From Craspedostauros australis (lineage: Eukaryota > Bacillariophyta > Bacillariophyceae > Mastogloiales > Achnanthaceae), in assembly GCA_026770025.1 (NCBI GenBank), contig JAMXDE010000022.1, positions 248,001-312,000 on the forward strand: a stretch of DNA of 64,000 nt. Direction: 5' to 3'. The notes under the pieces were generated by a model. The model made no database searches. It was not told where the DNA came from and saw only the letters and a program-made list of their open reading frames with translations. Positions 52,295 to 63,500 of this stretch are shown here, one piece after another. The position numbers and the translations under genes were made by a program. Numbering within the stretch: the stretch's first letter is position 1; the number at the start of each line of letters is the position of its first letter.

Positions 52295-53188
52295 TTACAT
52301 CTCAGGCACGAAAGGCATCGCAAAGCCTCCGGCCAGCATGGTGAGGAGAATGAAAGCCATGGGATGTCCCGTCATTGGCACAGCACCGGATGGCTGTCTC
52401 TCAGCGACCGAAGTGGGATTGGCGCTGGGAACCATGCTTGGCGGTTGGCTCGGTGGCATAGTCACCCGAGTGACCGCCAGGAGAGAATTCATGGTCTTTG
52501 TGAGTACGATGTCTTTGTCCAATGTGGTTGTCGAATTGATTCCCTGAATTACGATCACTGACTGCGGAGTGTTTGATTCTACCGTGGCAAGGTTGTAGGC
52601 GGTGACGATTTGATAAATGTACCGAGGCAACGGATCGCCATTGGCGTCGGTTTCTCCCTCGCAATCCACGCTAGATGCGTTGACCTGATTCTCGAATTCA
52701 TCGAACACAGTGTCGCTGGTGGAATCCGCCATCTGAAAGCACTCGAAGGAAGTGATCTCGCTGATCCGCACGATGCAACGTTCGTTGAACTCCAATGAGA
52801 CCCCCTTCGACGGTGGCGGCTCCGAGTTGATGAATCCCCCACAGCCGTAGGTCAGGGCATTTCGAATGCGAGTATCGGAAGAATCCCGCGGTGCGCACTC
52901 CATCTTCAAGGTTCTGCCATCGACAGTTAAGTTCCGCCCGGTGAACTCGAGTGGTCCAAAGTCGAAGAAGTCCTTGCAATTGTAAGCATGGCAGAAGCCA
53001 TCTGCGCCGCAGAACTCGCCGATATCTGGGTCGCAGACGTTCTGGTCGGCAGTGCAGTTCGCACCAGCACCATGCGCCAATGGCATCCACGATAATGCCA
53101 ATGACGCAACAAGCGCAACGACGAAAAGAGCGTGCACAGAAGAGGTGCGTTGTGCCCCACGTGCGGCGATGGGAACGGCGGCGGTCAT
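52295..53188 (-). CDS. secreted Cys-containing surface protein, family member B
   Basis: 297 residues from the ATG at 53188. It is a close tandem relative of A over its full length: signal peptide (ALFVVALVASLALSWMPLA), FCGADGFCHAYNCKDFFDFG then PLEFTG, ECAPRDSSDTRIRNALTYGC, SLEFNERC and ECFQMADSTSDTVFDEF. It has the same Pro/Ser linker and hydrophobic C-terminus ending PFVPEM (A ends PFVPEK). Cysteine positions are the same as in A. Several N-x-S/T sequons (NLTVDG, NASSVD, NSTTTL) fit a glycosylated ectodomain. The function is unknown. Confidence 0.8.
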   Translation of the reverse strand: MTAAVPIAARGAQRTSSVHALFVVALVASLALSWMPLAHGAGANCTADQNVCDPDIGEFCGADGFCHAYNCKDFFDFGPLEFTGRNLTVDGRTLKMECAPRDSSDTRIRNALTYGCGGFINSEPPPSKGVSLEFNERCIVRISEITSFECFQMADSTSDTVFDEFENQVNASSVDCEGETDANGDPLPRYIYQIVTAYNLATVESNTPQSVIVIQGINSTTTLDKDIVLTKTMNSLLAVTRVTMPPSQPPSMVPSANPTSVAERQPSGAVPMTGHPMAFILLTMLAGGFAMPFVPEM

Positions 53189-55288
53189 GGTGATTCCGAG
53201 TTGAGACTGATTGGTTGACTTTGGCTGGTTTTGATGTTGATGTTGATGTTGCTTTTGTTTTGCTGTTCTTGATGGCGAATTATGAGACCAAGATTTCCAT
53301 CTCGTCACACAATTTCCCATCTCCATTTTTGCATCCGTACTTTCTGACGCCATTCAGGGTTCGCACGTACAAATTGAGGAATGTTAAGATAATCATCTAG
53401 ATCATCCTATTATGTTGTATATAGTATGTGTGTGAAGTTTCAAGCTCTGGGGTCTTTTGGTTACACCGTTGTTTTCTCACAGAAAGCTACGACTATACAC
53501 GTTTGGCATGCAGACGCAAGCGGGCAACTGGAGATACGAATATCCAGTCGTGCTTCAGCTTGTTTCCAGTCGTGTCCATAATCGACACACTCACATTTCG
53601 TGTGGACAGGGTGGTTGGCTACGAAACAATGTCAAGGATTGCGCAGTGGCAGTAGGCATGATGAGGCTGCTGCTTTGTCTGGGCCTTGGATTGGTGGAAG
53701 GCATTTGGAGAGCTGTGAATACATTGGTCAGTGAGTTGCATTCTCCGTGATATCCACGGGTGGTACACCCCATTTTAGCTGTTTCCCTCACCCTGAACTT
53801 GACCTGGACCCTACCTTGTTCTCGGTTCTGCTGCTGTTCATGGCCCAAGAGGTTGACCCTAGTCCACATCTCAGTCAGCTCACACTGCCTTCCCTCCGTA
53901 TGTCCACGCTCAAGTATGGCCTTGTCCTTGCTTCAGGTCTATTCCCTGCCTGTGAGTTTGGATCTCCTCTCTGTTCATCATCGCCAACAGCCATTGTTGG
54001 CTTTTGGCCGTTGTGCCTCTGCTCTCCTCTCGGCTTCGGTGTCAATAAACTTCAAACACATGAATCACAACATGAGAAACAACAAGGAAAACAACATTAC
54101 CGCCACAAGTCTCTTTCCGCACCATGCCAACAGCTCAGCAGATGACCTCGGCATCCCATGTCCACGTTGAGCAAAGCAGGTTGCGCATGACTTTGTATTA
54201 ACAAACTAAGCTTCGTGTTAGATAATACTGTAATTTGTATACCATGGATAAGCCACTGTGCTCCATTACATTATATTATGCTGTGTAGTATTCGCAAGTG
54301 TTGCCGTGGACGTGGATGCGCAGGGATGCCATCACCAACACTGCGCTGTTTGACACAAGACACACAAAGGAGGCAACGAACAACAAACCAAATCATCGAC
54401 AACGCGAGGAACCAAGTTGACGCTGAATCTGCCACAACATCACCATCCAAACCGTTGGATACCATTTCGATCTGTCATCGGCCGTCAATGACGTCATGGT
54501 TTTGTCTACTTTGAGGACAATCCAGCCAGGTATTTGCGTCTCAGAAGCTAGCTAAACATATCTAAACCTAGTAGACAACACGCTACATAACGTTCTAAAA
54601 ATATCACGTTATGCAATTTCAACTTGCCAAGATCATACGTGCAAACTCTGAATTGTATTGATACGATTCTCTTCACCTGGTGTGCTACTGACATGCTGCT
54701 GTCCTTCACACAGTCTCATCTAATAGTATCTATGATTCCTGACATGTACGACTATGTGCTTGTGTTCGTTTCTCCAACTTTGTGCAGCCTTGGGAACAGC
54801 ACGATCCATTTCTGTGTGTTGTCTCTGTGTGGAGAAGCTTCCTCTTCCGGCGATCTTCCCATCCCTCTTCACGTGACCTGTTGGGACACCCGCCCGCAAA
54901 GACGCAATGTCTCTTCCTTGTTTCGCTCCGAAAAGATACGATTCACTTTGCATGACCAAGACAAAGCCTCAGCGCGGAGTGTCACGGGAGAGGCTATGTC
55001 GCGAATCGAGAAGACCGACGCTGAAATGGGATGAGCCAACAACGAGAAAGAATGCCCTGCTGCCATGATAATGCCAGCTATCAAATGAACGGTCCAGCCC
55101 ATCAGTTTGCTACTTTCTCTCTATCAATGGCTTTATCTTACAGAAGTGAACGTTTCCGACATTCCATGTCGAATGCACATGCAACCTTGCTTTTGTGGAG
55201 CTGAAAATGGAAAGTGTCCAACATGGCTACAAGTTTGAAAAGGCGTCGACGAGCACAGCCACTATTTCCGCAGCCAGAGCACTCTCGA
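53189..55288. other. 2.1-kb spacer with an orphan copy of the member A upstream sequence
   Basis: The stretch about 54760-55010 resembles 51685-51890 upstream of member A, including a 21-bp identity at 54987-55007. No family gene lies at the expected downstream (leftward) side, where only unrecognised sequence is found. The remainder shows no coding signal. Confidence 0.5.
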
Positions 55289-56128
55289 TTACAGCTCCAG
55301 AAGGGATTGCAAGACGAAAGCGCCCGCCGACATAGCAACCGATGCAATCACGATGGAGGTCTTCGAGATTGCTCCGAGACCAACCGATGGCCCAGCCGAA
55401 TCCGGCACCTTATCAAATCGCACGGAGTAGATGGCCTGCTCAAGAAGCGTGGTTTGGTTGAGGACATCATCGACGAGGGCCGTAGCGAGCGTGCTCTTCT
55501 GTATCTTATCGGATCCGGCCTTTTGCTCTGTGTCGGCATGGAAGACGGTGTAGTAGAATCGAGGGACTGGAGCATTCTGGATGTTGAACTCGTTTTCGCA
55601 AGTTATGCTGGACGCGTTGGCCTCGGTAATGAAGTCGTCCACGACATCGTCGGAGGTGGACTCCAGCATTTGGAAGCACTCGTAGGTGACGTCGTCATTC
55701 ACCTGCACGAAGCAACGTTCGTTGAACTGCAGGGTGACGGTGTTAGGTGCGTCAATGTCGGGATCCATGGCTTCCTTGCATCCGTAGTAGACGGCGTTTC
55801 GCACAGATGCGACAGTGAGGTTTCTTGGTGCGCATTCCAGAGTGAGGTCCGCACCGCTTGGTGCATCGGTCTTGCCGGTGAATGCGTTCGGTCCAAAGTC
55901 GAAGTACTCCTGGCAGCTTAAGGTGTGGCACTTGTCATCGTTACCGCAGAATTCTCCCTCGTCCATGTTGCAGGTATCATTGCTGGTGACAGAGCAGGCC
56001 TGGCCATCGGCATCCACGACTTGCAGAAGCATTGATGGTGAGCACAAGACGAGTGCGACGAGGGAGAGTGTTGGCATCACGGCAGCACGGTGTCTGCGAT
56101 GCGGTTGTTGGAGGCTTGTGGCTTTCAT
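55289..56128 (-). CDS. secreted Cys-containing surface protein, family member C
   Basis: 279 residues from the ATG at 56128. The signal peptide is MPTLSLVALVLCSPSMLLQV after a short basic leader. The family core is conserved: CNMDEGEFCGNDDKCHTLSC then YFDFGPNAFTG, LECAPRN, VYYGCKEA, TLQFNERCF and YECFQMLESTSDDVVDDF, then NASSITCENEF. The C-terminus ends in a hydrophobic stretch (SIVIASVAMSAGAFVLQSL), again suggesting an anchor. It is clearly older in divergence than the A/B pair; it lacks the Pro-rich linker. Confidence 0.78.
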   Translation of the reverse strand: MKATSLQQPHRRHRAAVMPTLSLVALVLCSPSMLLQVVDADGQACSVTSNDTCNMDEGEFCGNDDKCHTLSCQEYFDFGPNAFTGKTDAPSGADLTLECAPRNLTVASVRNAVYYGCKEAMDPDIDAPNTVTLQFNERCFVQVNDDVTYECFQMLESTSDDVVDDFITEANASSITCENEFNIQNAPVPRFYYTVFHADTEQKAGSDKIQKSTLATALVDDVLNQTTLLEQAIYSVRFDKVPDSAGPSVGLGAISKTSIVIASVAMSAGAFVLQSLLEL

Positions 56129-57017
56129 GGCTGTTTCTTGTTGATACTGCTGTTGCTTTGGCTTTGATTTCAGTCGGATCCAACAGTCTGCTGAATATGG
56201 TGCTCTCTGGAGAGACAACGTGGTTTTATGATCAGATCGATCCTCTCTACATTGCGGCTTCTTGTCTCGACACATCTCCGCACATCATGGTTGACTTGCA
56301 TCTCTCCCTTTTGGCATTGGCATGTGGATCTGTCTCTCTGTTTTCATGTGATCTTGTGCCGTCATTTTCATTCGTGTTGGGTGTTGTTGCCGTTGGATCG
56401 ATGTTGGGACATTGTGCGGTTTGGTTGGTGCCGTTGATTGTTGGGAGGCTGGTTTCACTCGTGTGGAGGAAGGATCCGATCTTCGTGCCACTCCGGAACT
56501 TCGTGAAGGATCTCAATACTCGCGCTTGTACCGCGCGAGTGTCTTCTTGCTCTCCTTCTCTCTCCTATCAACAACTATTGTTACATTTGCAAAATCTACC
56601 CTACTGTACCAAGACGAGCTACTCCGCGGCACATGATTAACTCGTACCATGAGACGAAGGGTCATCACAGAGTTGCTTGAATCTCAATCTATCGAGTTAT
56701 TCTTGTCTCGTCTTACAATTACAACACTCACCACCTGTTCACATCGCACAACACTTTGCTCCTCGAACGGTTCGCGGCGCAGTATATCATTCCATATGAT
56801 ATGCCGCATCGCATGTGGGTGGCACTGCCTCGCTCCAAGTCTGCATCGCGAACTCTCATTCGCTTCATTTCCATTGCATTCGTAGCTGTAGATTTCGGTG
56901 AAAGCCCATTTGAGTACTTGGCTCTCTCTGGAGAGAGAGGGAGAGTACGCAGTTCCGGCTCCTGACTAATGAGGAAGTTGTTCATGTTCATCCTCATAGA
57001 ATTGGTAACATCAGCGC
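56129..57017. other. intergenic region with two CTCTCTGGAGAGAG-like palindromes
   Basis: Palindromic elements lie at 56203-56215 and 56922-56939. A plus-strand open frame across 56032-56640 overlaps member C and looks like a chance frame. No gene is called. Confidence 0.5.
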
Positions 57018-58124
57018 TCACAGTGCGAAGGAAAGCACGCAAACCAAGCTCGAGAGGGCGGCGAACCGTGTCCAACGCAATTCGCGGCGAAGGCGGGCCG
57101 AGGTTGATGAATCATCAATGGGCTCGTCGAGATCAGTCGCTATTTGCTTCGAAAGGTCATCGAAATCAGCCCCGTGCTCCTTGCGAGTCTCTGTCGGTTT
57201 GTGATCATGGGCATGCGAGTCGGATGTGCTCTTTCCATTGGTTGATGTTGATCCACCAGTCGATAGATCGAACTCGGTTGTTTCGGGGATGCTGATGGTG
57301 CTTGTGACGGAAGGATCTCCACCATCCGTACCATCTGCACCATCCGTGCCATCCGTGCCATCGGTACCGCCTTGAGTTCCGCTCTCTCCCGACCGTCCAC
57401 CTGCGCCATCTTCTTGTGCTAACAATGGGTTGGGCTTCAGCATCGATCGGAACGTGAAGTTCAATGCCAGGTCTAGATCGAACGACCTCGTTTTCAGCAC
57501 CGCCGTCCCGTCAATCTTGAGACTATTGATGGTGCTGCCGAAGAACACGGGGTAGTAGAACACGGGAGTGAGGTCCACTTCCTGCCGTCCGCATGAGACT
57601 GGATTTTCCTCCACCTCCTTCACGAAATCCACAAAGAACGTCAAGGCGTTCACCTGCAGACATTCGAAGATGGCACTGTCGCCCACCTTCGCGCTGCAAC
57701 GCTCGTTGAAGCTCATGGAACTGCCGCTCTCGATGGGTTCGTTGAGGGAAGGCTCGCAACCGTACCGCACGGCGGCTCGTTCGATCTCATCCAAGACTGC
57801 GTACGGTTCGCACGCCAATGGGAATGCTTCCGACGCAGCTTCGATACCGGTGAATTCCTTGGGACCGAACCGGAACCATTCCGCGCAATTGAAGCGATGG
57901 CATGCACCGTCGCTGCCGCAGAACTTGTCGCTGTGACAGAATGTACTGCAATTCCCCACGTTGGTAATGACGACACTGCTGCCATCGGTACTGTTGGTGC
58001 TATTGTTTGACGATGCCACCGCCATCATCATCGACAGAACCAGGTATAGCAGCGCCATCTTGGACATGTTAGTGTTACTGGCAGTGTGATTGGTACTTGT
58101 ATCACCATTGGCGGCAGAGTTCAT
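57018..58124 (-). CDS. secreted Cys-containing surface protein, divergent family member D
   Basis: 368 residues from the ATG at 58124; a start at 58067 (MSKMALLYLVLSMMMAVASS) gives a cleaner signal peptide. The family core is kept: FCGSDGACHRFNCAEWFRFG then PKEFTG, LACEPYAV, VRYGCEPS, SMSFNERC and FECLQVNALTFFVDF. Unlike A-C it has a Gly/Thr/Asp repeat (TDGTDGTDGADGTDGGD) and a Ser/Thr/His/Asp-rich stalk before the C-terminal hydrophobic end (FAALSSLVCVLSFAL). It is the most diverged of the four, but the motif order is the same. The function is unknown. Confidence 0.75.
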   Translation of the reverse strand: MNSAANGDTSTNHTASNTNMSKMALLYLVLSMMMAVASSNNSTNSTDGSSVVITNVGNCSTFCHSDKFCGSDGACHRFNCAEWFRFGPKEFTGIEAASEAFPLACEPYAVLDEIERAAVRYGCEPSLNEPIESGSSMSFNERCSAKVGDSAIFECLQVNALTFFVDFVKEVEENPVSCGRQEVDLTPVFYYPVFFGSTINSLKIDGTAVLKTRSFDLDLALNFTFRSMLKPNPLLAQEDGAGGRSGESGTQGGTDGTDGTDGADGTDGGDPSVTSTISIPETTEFDLSTGGSTSTNGKSTSDSHAHDHKPTETRKEHGADFDDLSKQIATDLDEPIDDSSTSARLRRELRWTRFAALSSLVCVLSFAL

Positions 58125-58949
58125 CTTGCCCGACGTTGATCACCGACGAAATTGAATGGGCAAAAAGAAACAAGGCCAACCGTGGGTATCTTCGTCGACA
58201 GGGTCATCCAAAACGAGGGAGAGGTTCTGCGGTGATGTGTCGGTCTCCATCACATGCGGAGAGCGTCGCAGCACTCTGCTCACTGTTCTGTGCGAGCGAC
58301 ATGATCTACTCGAGCTGTGTTGGTACGTAGTCGTACGTGAAGAGAAGAACTGTTGTGCCCAAAAGCCGCGCCAAATTGTGCCAAACATGTGATGGTAACT
58401 CTTTTCTTCGCTGTGTCTTGCGTGGAGAACGTTTTCGCCAAAGTTTCGAGACTTTTTCCTTTTTTGGATCGACGTTGTGGGGCACCTGCGTGCCATGTAC
58501 GTTAAATAGGCGTTATAATGACTACACTAGTCCCTCGTACAGATCATTCTTGTTATCGCCGAATTTCACCGATGGAATGGGAAAGAAGAACGTGGAACGA
58601 CCGGGACGACAACAACGACCGCTTCCACAGTTTTGATCCACGATGCTGACTTCGCTGATCACTGCGCGAGAACAACATGGACATCAAGATGGCGACACCG
58701 AACGACGGAGACGTGCTCTTGGGCCGCAACGAACGTCTCTCATCCTCGGCGATGTTTGCGTCTCATTCTGCTTCCACAGTGTGTAGTCCGTCGAGCGCGA
58801 ACACACTCGAGAGGATGACGACGATGTGATCACAAATCGCGAGGCAAGTGCATCTCTGCCACAAATCCAAGTCGCTCCGCACACCCGCACGTAACGGTTT
58901 AGCCGCACCCACGGTCACCATTGCGACCCTTCGACTCCTCCTCGTGCTG
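58125..58949. other. divergent intergenic region
   Basis: This separates member D (-) from the glutathione-transferase-like gene (+). A non-coding first exon or an upstream coding exon of the latter may lie here, because its frame is open back to 58848 without an ATG. Nothing else was recognised. Confidence 0.5.
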
Positions 58950-60131
58950 ATGCTAAGCAGCCGCTTGTCCAGAGCCTTCGTTTCCGCACTTCCCTTCCGT
59001 GCTACTGGCATTGCCACCATCGTAACAACTGATCACAGCGACTCCATTCCAACCAGCCACACCATGTCCGCAACCAACACCGACACCAAAACCGCGCCAG
59101 TTTATGGCAGCGCCGGCGTCACGTCCGACGATCAAACCAACGCAGCCGCACGTCGTGCCAAGGGCGAATTCGTTCGCGGCGTTTCCACCGCACGTAACTT
59201 CATCTCGTCCGAACCTGATGCCATGTATCCGCCTGCCAAGGGTCGATACCATCTCTACGTGGCTTACAACTGCCCCTGGTGTCACCGCGTGCTGCTGGCA
59301 CGGTCCATGCTGGGATTGCAGGATGCCATCACCGTCGATGTGCTCTTCCCCAACCGATCCACCGAGAAGGACACCGACCGTGGCCCTAACCTTTGGAAGT
59401 TCTGTCCCGACGGCCAGGTCGGCGGCAACGGGGCCCACATCCAATTCCCCGAGTGCACGGTGGACACTGTCAACGGCAAGAAGTATGCCAAGGAAGTCTA
59501 CGAGATGTGCGGCATCGACGACCAAAAGAGCGTCCCGATCTTGTTCGACAAGCAGACCAAGACCGTCGTGTCCAACGAGAGTGCCGAGATCGTGCGCATG
59601 TTGGGGCAACACATGAAGGAGCTCGGAACGACTTCGCTGGATATGTACCCCACCGAGCTGGCGTCACAAATCGATGAGGTCAACGATTGGATCTACAAGG
59701 AGATCAACAACGGCTCGTACAAGGCTGGGTTTTCGAGCAGCCAGGAAGTGTACGAGGGTGCGTATCACACCTACTTTGCCGCGTTGTCCAAGCTGGATAC
59801 GATGCTTTCCAGCCGCAAGTACTTGGTCAGCGACGATGCACCCACAGAGGCAGATCTGCGCTTGTTCCCGACGTTGTACCGTCATGACCCCATCTACTAC
59901 AATCGTTTCAAGCTGAACATGAAGTTCTTGTACCAGTACAAGAACGTTTGGCGTTGGATGTCCGACATGATGGCCTTGGACGGCATGGATGAAGTGACGA
60001 ACAAGTCGTACTTGCAGCACTGCAAGCAGGGATACTACGGACGCACTGGGAACAACACGGTCCCCATTGGCCCTGTGGGATACCCGGAGTGCTACAAGGA
60101 TCCACAATGGACGCCCAGCAAGGCTGACTAG
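58950..60131 (+). CDS. glutathionyl-hydroquinone reductase (Xi-class GST, ECM4/YqjG family)
   Basis: These enzymes use glutathione to reduce S-glutathionyl-hydroquinones through a catalytic Cys. From the first ATG in frame (58950) the protein has 393 residues. The catalytic motif NCPWCHR lies in the thioredoxin-like domain (about 107-113). Further family landmarks are SVPILFDK, VSNESAEIVRML, YPTELASQIDEVNDWIYKEINNGSYKAGF (given as a run of landmarks) and DLRLFPTLYRHDPIYYNRFK. The N-terminus (LSSRLSRAFVSALPF) could be an organelle presequence; the SRAFVSALP part resembles a diatom plastid cleavage motif. A cytosolic start at 59064 is also possible. The frame is open upstream, so a first exon may be missing. 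Confidence 0.88.
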   Translation: MLSSRLSRAFVSALPFRATGIATIVTTDHSDSIPTSHTMSATNTDTKTAPVYGSAGVTSDDQTNAAARRAKGEFVRGVSTARNFISSEPDAMYPPAKGRYHLYVAYNCPWCHRVLLARSMLGLQDAITVDVLFPNRSTEKDTDRGPNLWKFCPDGQVGGNGAHIQFPECTVDTVNGKKYAKEVYEMCGIDDQKSVPILFDKQTKTVVSNESAEIVRMLGQHMKELGTTSLDMYPTELASQIDEVNDWIYKEINNGSYKAGFSSSQEVYEGAYHTYFAALSKLDTMLSSRKYLVSDDAPTEADLRLFPTLYRHDPIYYNRFKLNMKFLYQYKNVWRWMSDMMALDGMDEVTNKSYLQHCKQGYYGRTGNNTVPIGPVGYPECYKDPQWTPSKAD

Positions 60132-60521
60132 AGCACTCGCAGAAGAGCGCTAGGTCATCTCGAGCCTCATCAGGAGGTACTCATCAGCACATGGTGAATT
60201 GCAATTTGAAACGCAGGAGAAACACAGGAATAACGTAGGAACAAAACACGCATGTTATCAGCATGGTATTCCGCACCAAGTTGTATCGTCATCATGGCAC
60301 AGCAAGATCGATGGTGCACAATGAAAGTAGCAATTTGTCAACATGTATTCGTGTGATGAACTCTGGAGATACTGCTTTCAAGCCTTTTCAAGTCTTTGTG
60401 TCACCACATACCATAGTGGCACGATGGAAGAATACAAATGGGATGCATAATGTTGGAAGAAGTGCTCTTCTCATCAGGATTAACAGAATGCATTCGAGTA
60501 GAGTACTTGAACTCGTATTAT
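60132..60521. other. intergenic region between convergent genes
   Basis: This is the 3' flank shared by the hydroquinone reductase (+) and the bZIP gene (-). No gene was seen. Confidence 0.6.
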
Positions 60522-63500
60522 TCAACCAGTGGTGGTGTCCATGTCGATGCCTTCACCGATCACCCAGTCCTGATCATCCTCCATGAGGCTGATGAAAATA
60601 TCTTCCGAGCCATCCCCGGCAGGGAACATGTCTTCTGGCACCATGGTGAGATGCGGAGGGAGGAATGAATTTTGTCGTTCGTGTGTTGGTGCTGGAGCCG
60701 CAGCAATGTGCTGTTGTTGTTGCTGCTGCTGAACTGGTTGTTGCTGGTGTTGTGGTTGCTGCTGTGGCTGGTATTGTGGAATTGCCTGCTGTTGTTGTTG
60801 CTGCTGCTGCTGCTGCTGCATGGAAGGCATCATGGGCATTGGTTGCTGCTGCTGTGGTGGCACCGTCTGTAACTGGGGCTGCGGCAAGGCGTGGTGCGTT
60901 GCCAATGTGTTGCCATGATACTGCATTGGCTGCTGTTGCAGAGGGATGGACGAGGAACCCACTTGCATCGGCATCGCGCTGTAGTACGTCTGTTCCACGG
61001 GTTGCATGACATTTATATTGGACATGGTCATCTGCGGTTGGGGTTGAGATTGCAGAGCAACAGGCGCGGGTTGGAGGTTGCCGTAATTCGTGTGGCTCAT
61101 GGCCTGCGGCGCGTTCGAAATGGCCATCTTCATGCCAGGAGCGCCATTGGCAACAGATGCAACCCCAACCGCGGATGGCACCATCGTTGGGGAATAGGGC
61201 ATGGGCGGTTTCGATGCTGGAATGACCGCCTTGCAAAAACCAAGCACGTTTTCAATATGTGAAAGTGCGGTGTTCTGCGCTTCCTCCGGGGTGATGTACG
61301 GCTGCTGTGGAATATGATGATGTCCATACTGCCCGTCGCCGTCCATGCTCAATGCGGAGGAAGACCGCTTCAGCGATCCCGACGAGGGTCCTCCACGATC
61401 AAGGTCTCCTTTGCAACTGCCATGATTTGAGCCGCTGTCGTTCTGGGCTTCCTCCTTCTGACCCAACGACTCAAAGGACGGTCGCCTGGACAAGCGTCGC
61501 AGAGCCGGCGCCGAAACGAAAGGCGTGACCTTTGGCATGCTGTTGATGATTCGATCCAGCCGCTCGTTGAGGATGTACAGATTGGCAGCAACGTTGTATT
61601 CCTTCTTGACTTGGAACTTTTCCGTTTTCACCCGCTTGTCAGCGTCAGCCTTGCGTTCGCTTCCGATGCGCGTCTTCAGCTTGTCCTTGTTTTGATGCAC
61701 CCACGCGTAGAGATCGATTCGTTGGTTCGGAGACAGTGTGCCGTGCATGTTGTGTTCACGTTGCCGCGTTCGGATTGAGACGGTGTGGAAGGCATCGCAC
61801 AAGGATTTCGATGTCAACGCCGACGATCGAGCTTTGTGACGTTCGACCCACGATGGCATGGATTGCAGCAACGTGCGCTGATACTGGCGTACTCGTTCTT
61901 CCTGGTCATGCGAGAGCCCAATCTCATTGCACACCAGCGGCCACATGTTGTTGTTCGGTGGTGCTCGGTCCTTTCCAGATTGCAGCATCTGGACACGCAG
62001 TTGAAGAAGAAGCAGAAAGTAGAGAAGGAAGAAATAGGAACAAAGGGACATATAGATAAAGAGACAGTGTGAGGTTTGGCCTGTTGTCGCCATCAAATAC
62101 CAATTCACATTTGGTTGAGAGGCTAATCCATGTCTTGTTTGGCACAGCACGCACCTTCTCCCCTATCCTCGCTGCTGACAACCGATCGCTTGGTGATCTA
62201 CCACCTCGAAAGAAGGTATCGCTTTGTAGCGTGAGCCACAACACAAATTTGCTTTGTGGTGGCAAAGCGAAGCTCTTGCATTGCTGCGTCCAAAAGGTGG
62301 AGACGACCAGCATCTCTTGGCTGCAACGATTGAGTTGACGATCGAGCAAGTGCAGCGCCCCGGGTGCATTGCTGGTGTTGGTGGTGGCACTTTGAACTGC
62401 CTGCTGCCGTTTTGAGAGAATGGTGGAGACTGCCTTCGAGGCATGATCGCGACGACCACCGTCGAGCTCATTGGACAACGTCTTGACCTTCTCTTCGAGG
62501 ACTTCGAGGTAATGCTTGCGACGCCGTCTGGAGAGGCGGGCCGATTCTCGGTTGCGTTCCAGCCGCTTTTGACGGCGGGCCGTTAGCGCGTCTTCCGGCG
62601 CGTTCTTCTTCTTGGGGCTTGATGGCATTGCCGAGGCGGAGGACTGCGACAGGTTGCTGCTGGAATTGGTTTTGGATCCCGTTGACAAGTTGCTGTTGCT
62701 GTAGGAGACGACAATGGATGAGATGTTGGGCGAGTTGGGATGGCCGTCGAGAGCAGTGAGGGAGGAGCTCTTGGTGACTTTCTTGTAGGACTTGTGCTTG
62801 GTGTGCACGGAGACTGGCGTCTTGTCCTGACCCTTGAGAGATGACGACGATGTGACGTGTGGAAGGCTGGTGCTGCTGCTGTTCTTGATGATGTTGATAC
62901 GAGTTGCGGATCCATGTTGGTGTTGCTGGTGCAGCTGCTTGTTTCGACTTTGCCCATCTGCATGGCCGCACCCAGTGGCAGTCGGCACGAAATACGTGTC
63001 TCCGGGTTGGATGATCCCCGAAATGGATCCCGGAATTGGCACGCCTGTTGGAGTCACTGCACCCGACCATTGCTGCTGCTGCTGCTGCTGCTGCGTTTGC
63101 TGCTGCGTTTGAAGCGGATCGGGAGTTTCCGTGTATGAATGACCCTGAACTTGCGTCCTCGGCTGTATTTGTGGTTGCATGGAAGGAGGGGCTGATGTTG
63201 ACGCTGATGCCGATGGTGGATGCAGCTGCGGCATTGGGGGTGGTTGCTGATGGGCATTGCCACTCACATTCGCATTCGCACTCGCGTTCACGTTGCTGTT
63301 CACATTGGAGTTGGGGTTGCCATTCATGCTGGCACTAGGTGCTGCATTTGGATCGGCCAGTTGCCGCCGCGCTTGTCCTGACTGCTGCGACTGCTGCAAA
63401 GCCTCCGCAGAAGTCATGCTTCCAAACGAGCTGTTAGCGATTGTGGACACAGGAGACGGCGCGACGCAACCCAATGCCGATGACGCTGGAAACGCGGTTG

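Noticed and set aside
56032-56640. 202-codon hydrophobic plus-strand frame
   Set aside because: Overlaps the 5' part of secreted family member C on the other strand and has no motif; probably chance.
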